Positions 59,219 through 64,000 of a stretch of 64,000 bases of DNA are shown here, piece by piece; within the stretch, counting starts at the first letter, position 1, and the number at the start of each line of letters is the position of its first letter. The DNA lies in NCBI RefSeq assembly GCF_030269485.1, contig NZ_BSTL01000008.1, forward strand, positions 285,729 to 349,728, given 5' to 3'. A program made the translations under genes and the position numbers. Below the pieces are notes generated by a model that saw nothing but the letters and a program-made list of their open reading frames with translations, made no database searches and was not told where the DNA came from. Origin of the DNA: Actinoplanes sp. NBRC 103695 (GTDB lineage Bacteria; Actinomycetota; Actinomycetes; Mycobacteriales; Micromonosporaceae).

Positions 59219-60220
59219 ATGACCCGCCGAAGCGGACACCTGACCAGTGCCGACCATCACACGACCGGTGTGGTGCGCGCGATGTCCGACGGTGTTGCCG
59301 CAGGTCGGCTGGAATTGCGGCAATTGCGGTTTTTCGTAACGGTCGCCGAGGAACTCCACTTCGGCCGGGCGGCGAACCGCGAGCACATCGCGCCGTCGGC
59401 GCTCACCACCCAGCTCCAGCGGCTGGAGCGGACACTCGGCGTACTCCTGGTCGACCGCACCGGCCGGCAGATCTCGCTGACCGCGGCCGGTGCCCGCTTC
59501 CTCATCGAGGCGCGGCAGATCCTCGAACACGTCGACCGTGCGGCGATGGTCGCCCTCGGCGCCGCGCTCACCCCGCCGACGCTACGGATCGGGATCCTCG
59601 ACGAGGGGTACGACGCGATCCGTCCCGTCCTGCGTGCCGTCCGCGCCGCCCACCCCGAGCTGGAGATCCACCAGGTCACCGCCGGCGTGCCCGAGCAGTG
59701 CCGGTTGCTCGCCGACGGCCGGCTCGACATCGGCGTCGGGCGGGTCACCGGCGCCCCACCGGCCTTGGCGTCCGAGTTGTTCCGGCTCGACCCCTTGGGC
59801 CTTCTGGTACGCGCCGACCACCCGCTCGCCGGCCGGTCCGCGGTGCCCGTCGCCGGCCTGCGCGACGAGACCCTGCTCCTGGCCGACGAGGACCGCGCAC
59901 CCGAGTTCAACGAGTTCGTGGCCGACGTGTGCCGGGCGGCGGGCTTCTTCCCGACCATGTTCCCCGGCACCGTACAGAACCTGCGGGCCGCCGCCGACCT
60001 GGTCCTGCAGGGCACCTGCGTCGCCTGCGTCCCCGGCTCGGCGTCCGGCTTCGGCGACGAGCTGACCTGGCTGCCCTTGGAGCCGGCCGTCCCGCACTAC
60101 CCGTGGTCCCTGCTGTGGCGCGCCCAGAACCCGTCCCGCCACGCGATGTCCCTGGTCGCCACGGCCCGGCAGCTCTGCCACGACAACGGCTGGCGGGCGG
60201 TCGCCGGATTGGCCAGCTGA
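59219..60220 (+). CDS. LysR-family transcriptional regulator
   Basis: 333 aa. The winged HTH (about residues 25-85) has LELRQLRFFVTVAEELHFGR, AANREHIAPSALTTQLQRLE and GVLLVDRTGRQISLTAAGAR; the C-terminal co-inducer domain (about 110-320) has TLRIGILDEGYDAIRPVLRA. ATG 59219 is chosen for GAGGAGG (59206-59212); ATG 59282 is a shorter option. Target unknown; LysR proteins often control a divergent gene, but here ftsH is in tandem. Confidence 0.92.
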   Translation: MTRRSGHLTSADHHTTGVVRAMSDGVAAGRLELRQLRFFVTVAEELHFGRAANREHIAPSALTTQLQRLERTLGVLLVDRTGRQISLTAAGARFLIEARQILEHVDRAAMVALGAALTPPTLRIGILDEGYDAIRPVLRAVRAAHPELEIHQVTAGVPEQCRLLADGRLDIGVGRVTGAPPALASELFRLDPLGLLVRADHPLAGRSAVPVAGLRDETLLLADEDRAPEFNEFVADVCRAAGFFPTMFPGTVQNLRAAADLVLQGTCVACVPGSASGFGDELTWLPLEPAVPHYPWSLLWRAQNPSRHAMSLVATARQLCHDNGWRAVAGLAS

Positions 60221-60273
60221 CCGGCCCCGCGTTCACGCCTCATCCGCGTGTTGTCGACGTCCCGCGTTCACCG

Positions 60274-60445
60274 GCCGTCGTTCTCAGCTGGCCGTCGTTC
60301 TCAGCTGGCCGTCGTTCTCAGCTGGCCGTCGTTCTCAGCTGGCCGTCGTTCTCAGCTGGCCGTCGTTCTCAGCTGGCCGTCGTTCTCAGCTGGCCGTCGT
60401 CCTCAGCCGGCCGTCGTTCTCAGCCTGGACCGTCGTCCTCAGCCT
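60274..60445 (+). repeat. 17-bp tandem array GCCGTCGTTCTCAGCTG
   Basis: Eight nearly exact consecutive units from 60274 to 60409 and two degenerate units to about 60445. No spacers, so not CRISPR. Located 54 bp after the LysR stop. Confidence 0.9.
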
Positions 60446-60481
60446 GAACGGCCGGGCATCTGGGCCGGGCGTGGGCCTCGT

Positions 60482-60583
60482 CGGGCGCTCGCTCACGGTC
60501 GCTGCCGCCGCTGTCGGTCGGCGCGGGGTCGGGCCGGGTATGCCAGGCGCCCGGGGTGCCCGCTCATGGTCGCTGCCGCCACT
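60482..60583 (-). repeat. Shared module of about 40 nt, two copies in locus C
   Basis: 60482-60512 (CGGGCGCTCGCTCACGGTCG, then CTGCCGCCGCT) and the fuller 60543-60583 (CCAGGCGCCCGGGGTGCCCG to GCTGCCGCCACT) match the modules at 31167-31206 and, inverted, 7025-7134. Confidence 0.65.
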
Positions 60584-60622
60584 TACGGCCGTAGCCGGGC
60601 GCTCTCGGTGGGAGAACCCGGC

Positions 60623-60730
60623 GTGAGTGGTGGGCCGCGGCGTGAGTGGTGGGCCGCGGCGTGAGTGGTGGGCCGCGGCGTGAGTGGTGGGCCGCGGCGT
60701 GAGTGGTGGGCCGCGGCGTGAGTGGTGGGA
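60623..60730 (+). repeat. 19-bp tandem array GTGAGTGGTGGGCCGCGGC
   Basis: Five exact units (60623-60717) and a partial sixth (60718-60730). Confidence 0.92.
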
Positions 60731-60773
60731 TCGGGCACGCGGTGGTGGGCTAGCGCGGCATTGGGCCTCGATA

Positions 60774-60822
60774 TGGCGCGCTGAGCTACCACGGCCCGTG
60801 CGAGTGGTAGCGAGGAGCGCCA
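60774..60822 (+). repeat. Structured intergenic repeat, diverged copy C
   Basis: TGGCGCGCTGAGCTACC (60774-60790) and GGTAGCGAGGAGCGCCA (60806-60822) are imperfectly complementary (about 13 of 17), enclosing ACGGCCCGTGCGAGT. Same architecture as 6884-6934 and 31415-31461. Confidence 0.55.
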
Positions 60823-60846
60823 CGGGCTACCACCCGTCTGCTCAAC

Positions 60847-60938
60847 TACCACCGCGAGTGGCGGCTACCACCGCGAGTGGCGGCTACCACCGCGAGTGGC
60901 GGCTACCACCGCGAGTGGCGGCTACCACCGCGAATGGG
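60847..60938 (+). repeat. 19-bp tandem array TACCACCGCGAGTGGCGGC
   Basis: Four exact units from 60847 to 60922 and a fifth, truncated unit to 60938, abutting the stop codon of the PRC-barrel gene at 60941. Each unit contains CCACCGCGAGTGG, a partly palindromic word. Confidence 0.92.
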
Positions 60939-60940
60939 GG

Positions 60941-61297
60941 TCAGCGGCGGGCCAGGCGGCGTTCGCCGGCCGTACCGGTCTGGTAGAGGAGGTCGTAGTG
61001 GGCGAAGACCCCGGGCTCGTCGGCGGCCGTGAGCTCGCCGTCGAGGTCGATGCTCGGGGCGTTGCCGACGAGCTTCTTGTCGTAGCGGACGCGGACCGCG
61101 GCGGGTTTCACGGTGGCGCCGTCCAAGGGTACGAAGACCAGACGGTGCCGGCCGATGAACCCGACGCGGACGGTGACGAAGGCGGGCTCATCGGTGGCCG
61201 TGTCGACGTAGACGGCCTCCAGATCGCCGATCTTGTCGTCGTTGGGGTCGATGACCTTTTCGCCGCGCCAGTCGCGCAGGTTCTCAGCGGGGAACAT
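60941..61297 (-). CDS. PRC-barrel domain protein
   Basis: 118 aa small soluble protein. AENLRDWRGEKVIDPNDDKI, then GDLEAVYVDTATDEPAFVTV and RVGFIGRHRLVFVPLDGATV follow the PRC-barrel pattern (strand-turn repeat with G-x-I/V and FVPL). Such proteins bind RNA or other proteins; in actinobacteria they are often stress-related and of unknown role. Begins 36 bp after the arabinofuranosidase stop on the same strand. Confidence 0.82.
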   Translation of the reverse strand: MFPAENLRDWRGEKVIDPNDDKIGDLEAVYVDTATDEPAFVTVRVGFIGRHRLVFVPLDGATVKPAAVRVRYDKKLVGNAPSIDLDGELTAADEPGVFAHYDLLYQTGTAGERRLARR

Positions 61298-61333
61298 GCT
61301 CAGGGCATGCCCTGCGACGGCGCGGCGAAAACG

Positions 61334-62815
61334 TCAGCTGAGCTGGATCATGTTCCAACTCAGGGGCGGGAGCACCGCCTGGAGGCGGCCGCCGTCGAGC
61401 TTCGGGTCCTCGCGGCGGTGCGGCGTCACCCGGTCGGGGGCGCCGATCGTGTTGATCGCGTCCGGGTCGTCGTCGGCCAGGGCGGTGTGTTTCGCGCTCG
61501 ACAGGTCAGTGAACGCCCGCAGATCGACGTCGAGGGTCAGCGGTGAGGTCTGCGACCGGTTGACCGCGAACACCACCAGACCGGACGGTCCTTGAACCGC
61601 CACCGCGTCCAGCAGCGGCACCTCGCCCTGCTCGGCCGTCTCATGCACCGGCGACCGCGGCTCCACCCGGAGCACGGTGCCCCGGCCGAACCGGGCGGTC
61701 AGGGCGATCGGGTGGAAGCTGGCCTGCCGCCACGCCGCGCCACCCGGCTCGGTCATGATCGGGGCGATCACGTTGACCAGCTGGGCCAGGCAGGCGATCT
61801 TCACCCGGTCGGCGTGCCGGAGCAGGCTGATCAGCAGGTTGCCGACGACCACCGCGTCGGTCACCGAGTAGACGTCCTCGATCAGGCGCGGGGTCTGCTC
61901 GATGTCCAGGTTCTTCTCGCCGGCGAAGCGGCTCTGGTACCAGACGTTCCACTCGTCGAACGAGATGTTGATCTTCTTCTTGTGGCGGCCGACCGCGCGC
62001 ACGTGGTCGGCCGTCGACACGACCGCGTCGATGAAGCGGTCCATCCCGGCGGCGCAGGCCAGGAAGCTGTCCCGGTCGTCGCCGTGCTGCTGGTAGTAGG
62101 CGTGCATGGAGACGTAGTCGACCGCGTCGTACGCCTCGGTCAGGACGGTGTTCTCCCAGGATCCGAAGGTCGGCATGTTCAGGTGCGAGCTGCCGCAGGC
62201 GACCAGTTCGATCGTCGGGTCGACCTGCCGCATCGCCTTGGCCGTCTCGTTCGCGAGCCGGGCGTACTCCTCGGCGGTCTTGTGCCCGATCTGCCAGGGC
62301 CCGTCCATCTCGTTGCCGAGACACCAGAGCTTGATCCCGTACGGATCGCCGCCGCGCTTGTCCGACCATGCCGTGCCGCCGCGCACGTTGCAGAACTCGA
62401 CCAGGTCCCGGGCCGCGTCGATACCCCGGGTGCCGAGGTTGACCGCCATCATCGGTTCCACGCCGACCGACTTGGCCCACGTCATGAACTCCTGCACGCC
62501 CACCTGGTTGGTCTCGACCGAGCGCCAGGCCAGGTCGAGTCTCGAAGGCCGAAGATCACGCGGTCCGATCCCGTCCTCCCAGTTGTAACCGGAGACGAAG
62601 TTGCCGCCCGGATACCGGACGAGAGGAACACCCAGCTCGCGGACCAGCTCGGCGGTGTCCTGGCGGAACCCGTCCGCGTCGGCGGACGGGTGCCCGGGTT
62701 CGTAGATGCCGGTGTAGACGCAACGTCCCATGTGCTCCACGAACGATCCGTACAGGCGGGGGTCGACCTCACCCACCCGGAACGACGGGTCGACGGTGAA
62801 GGAGGCGTTGAGCAT
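61334..62815 (-). CDS. Alpha-L-arabinofuranosidase, GH51
   Basis: 493 aa intracellular retaining glycosidase releasing arabinose from arabino-oligosaccharides. VDPRLYGSFVEHMGRCVYTG at the N-terminus, the acid/base Glu in WCLGNEMDGPWQIGH and the nucleophile Glu in ISFDEWNVWYQSR; a C-terminal beta-sandwich completes the fold. No signal peptide, matching import by the permeases encoded just upstream. Three bases separate it from the permease stop. Confidence 0.94.
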   Translation of the reverse strand: MLNASFTVDPSFRVGEVDPRLYGSFVEHMGRCVYTGIYEPGHPSADADGFRQDTAELVRELGVPLVRYPGGNFVSGYNWEDGIGPRDLRPSRLDLAWRSVETNQVGVQEFMTWAKSVGVEPMMAVNLGTRGIDAARDLVEFCNVRGGTAWSDKRGGDPYGIKLWCLGNEMDGPWQIGHKTAEEYARLANETAKAMRQVDPTIELVACGSSHLNMPTFGSWENTVLTEAYDAVDYVSMHAYYQQHGDDRDSFLACAAGMDRFIDAVVSTADHVRAVGRHKKKINISFDEWNVWYQSRFAGEKNLDIEQTPRLIEDVYSVTDAVVVGNLLISLLRHADRVKIACLAQLVNVIAPIMTEPGGAAWRQASFHPIALTARFGRGTVLRVEPRSPVHETAEQGEVPLLDAVAVQGPSGLVVFAVNRSQTSPLTLDVDLRAFTDLSSAKHTALADDDPDAINTIGAPDRVTPHRREDPKLDGGRLQAVLPPLSWNMIQLS

Positions 62816-62818
62816 GGA

Positions 62819-63694
62819 TCACCCTTTCAGGCCGGTGCCGGCAATGCCTTCGACGATGTTCTTCTGGAAGAGCAGGAAGACCGCCACGAGCGGGATGGCG
62901 CCGAGTACGGCCGAGGCCATCACGTCGGCGTAGCGGATGCCGAACGAGCCCTGCACGGTGGCGAGGCCGACCGGGATCGTCATGATGTCCGGGTTGCTCA
63001 GCACGAGCAGTGGCCACAGCAGATCGTTCCACGACTGGACGAACGCGAAGATGACAACGGCCGAGATGGCCGGCCGGGACAGCGGCATGATCACCCCGCG
63101 GTAGATCCGCCAGAAGCCGGCGCCGTCCACCCGGGCCACCTCGTCGAGCTCGCGGGGGAGCCCGTCGAAGAACTGCTTGAAGATGAACACCGCGATCGCG
63201 GTCGGGATCTGCGGCGCGCTGACCGCCCAGAACGTGTTCAGGATGCCGAGCGAGTCCATCTCCCGGAACTGCGGCACGATCAGCACCTGGCCGGGGATCA
63301 TGATGCCCGCCAGCACCAGCCAGAACACCACGTTGCGGTACTTGAACCGCATCCGGGACAACGCGAAGCCGGCCATGCTGGCGACGATCACGACGCCGAG
63401 CGCGGTGATCGTGGCGATGATCAGGCTGGAGCCGAACCAGCGCAGGATGTCGGTGTCGCGCAGCACCCGGCCGAACGCGTCGAAGGTCGGGTTGTCGATC
63501 AGCCACCGCGTCGCGGTGGTCTCCTCGTTGGGTTTGAACGCGGTGTCCAGCGCCCAGGCGATCGGGATCAGCCAGATCAGGGCGAACGCGATCAGCACAC
63601 CGGCGCAGACCCGGTTGAAGATCTTGGTGCGCGAGTCGGCCCGCGCGATGTCGGCCCGGACGGCGGTGGGCCGCTCGGGGGCGTCGACGGCCAT
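62819..63694 (-). CDS. Carbohydrate ABC transporter permease (MalG/AraQ type)
   Basis: 291 aa, six hydrophobic helices expected. The EAA loop, which docks the ATPase, reads EVARVDGAGFWRIYRGVIMP; FVQSWNDLLWPLLVL and LGAIPLVAVFLLFQKNIVEG are typical of the second permease of CUT1 importers. Likely imports arabino-oligosaccharides, inferred from the GH51 gene. One base separates it from the upstream permease; the ATPase is not in the window and may be shared. Confidence 0.92.
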   Translation of the reverse strand: MAVDAPERPTAVRADIARADSRTKIFNRVCAGVLIAFALIWLIPIAWALDTAFKPNEETTATRWLIDNPTFDAFGRVLRDTDILRWFGSSLIIATITALGVVIVASMAGFALSRMRFKYRNVVFWLVLAGIMIPGQVLIVPQFREMDSLGILNTFWAVSAPQIPTAIAVFIFKQFFDGLPRELDEVARVDGAGFWRIYRGVIMPLSRPAISAVVIFAFVQSWNDLLWPLLVLSNPDIMTIPVGLATVQGSFGIRYADVMASAVLGAIPLVAVFLLFQKNIVEGIAGTGLKG

Positions 63695-63695
63695 C

Positions 63696-64000
63696 TCAGG
63701 CCTCCTTCTGCTGGCGGCGGACGATCCCGAACCAGACGGCGGAAACCGCCAGGATGACGACGAAGAACAGCATCGACGCCGCGGCCGCGTAACCGGTGCG
63801 GAAGTTGGTGAAGCCCTCGTCGTAGATGTACTGCAGCACTGATCTGGTGGCGAAGTTCGGGCCGCCCTGGGTCATGATGTACATCTGGTCGAAGACCTTC
63901 AGGGACGCGATCACCTGGAGCACCACCACCAGCGTGGTGGTCCGGCCGAGCAGCGGGACGGTGATCTTCCAGATCTGCTGCCACGGGGTGGCGCCGTCCA
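63696..64000 (-). CDS. Carbohydrate ABC transporter permease (MalF/AraP type), 3' part
   Basis: The last 100 codons or so of the first permease; the 5' part lies beyond the right edge. The visible part includes the EAA-loop region DGATPWQQIWKITVPLLGRT, then VVLQVIASLKVFDQMYIMTQ and GGPNFATRSVLQYIYDEGF, typical of MalF-type permeases, and a final helix. A binding protein gene is expected further upstream. Confidence 0.9.
   Translation of the reverse strand, partial: DGATPWQQIWKITVPLLGRTTTLVVVLQVIASLKVFDQMYIMTQGGPNFATRSVLQYIYDEGFTNFRTGYAAAASMLFFVVILAVSAVWFGIVRRQQKEA

Larger units (their letters stand above)
60221..60940. other. Gene-free interval with tandem arrays and structured repeats (locus C)
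   Basis: 720 bp with no supported gene. It contains three short tandem arrays (17, 19 and 19 bp), two copies of the shared module of about 40 nt (60482-60512 and 60543-60583) and a palindrome with CTACC/GGTAG arms (60774-60822). Related to loci A and B. Confidence 0.6.

Noticed and set aside
60274..60938. Possible CRISPR array
   Set aside because: Units of 17-19 bp are contiguous with no spacers, and no cas genes are present; these are simple tandem repeats.

Overview
The window is one contiguous, very GC-rich bacterial chromosome segment. Actinobacterial integration host factor (mIHF), an actinobacterial-type PriA without helicase motifs, many GTG starts, an ATGA/GTGA-coupled argCJBDFRGH cluster and a septum-formation-family lipoprotein all point to an actinomycete. 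The overall look suggests Micromonosporaceae (Actinoplanes-like), but no rRNA is present to settle that. I saw no tRNA, prophage, transposase or CRISPR array.

Layout. Positions 1-10424 are a dense housekeeping run on the + strand: the end of pyrF, mihF, gmk, rpoZ, coaBC, metK, priA, then def-fmt-rsmB. This covers pyrimidine, nucleotide, CoA and SAM supply, replication restart and initiator-tRNA/peptide formylation. Positions 10472-13758 hold a sulfotransferase, a convergent lipoprotein gene and rpe coupled to a response regulator-GGDEF protein. Positions 13821-17524 are an FMN-riboswitch-controlled riboflavin operon, ribD-ribE-ribBA-ribH. Positions 17538-19983 (- strand) are a polar amino-acid ABC importer. 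Then come hisE-hisG-PH protein, infC-rpmI-rplT with a long leader and an apparent ATC start, an RNA methyltransferase and a zinc alcohol dehydrogenase. pheS-pheT lie on the - strand at 26427-29964.

Positions 30436-40193 are accessory metabolism and regulation: a DinB-like protein, M28 peptidase, SanA/YdcF protein, APH-like kinase, GH3 glycosidase, XRE/MmyB regulator, glyoxalase-fold protein and a ManD-type sugar-acid dehydratase. Positions 40263-48487 encode arginine biosynthesis from N-acetylglutamyl phosphate to arginine plus the ArgR regulator. A TPR protein follows, then an unusual four-gene coupled cluster (small basic protein, repeat-rich probable beta-solenoid, ECF sigma factor, 75-aa protein; 49275-51109). 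After it come a secreted pyroglutamyl-peptidase-like protein with Ser where Cys is expected, an alpha/beta hydrolase, a two-gene ABC exporter divergent from an FtsH-type protease, a LysR regulator, a PRC-barrel protein and the start of an arabinose-type operon (two sugar permeases and a GH51 arabinofuranosidase, running off the right edge).

The most unusual non-coding content is three long gene-free intervals (6544-7447, 30919-31802, 60221-60940). They share related sequence modules: a palindrome of about 100 bp with CTACC/GGTAG arms and a module of about 40 bp found in both orientations, together with short tandem arrays. A second, unrelated dispersed repeat occurs at about 30131-30191 and 52493-52562. 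These look like families of structured intergenic repeats that would repay a genome-wide search.
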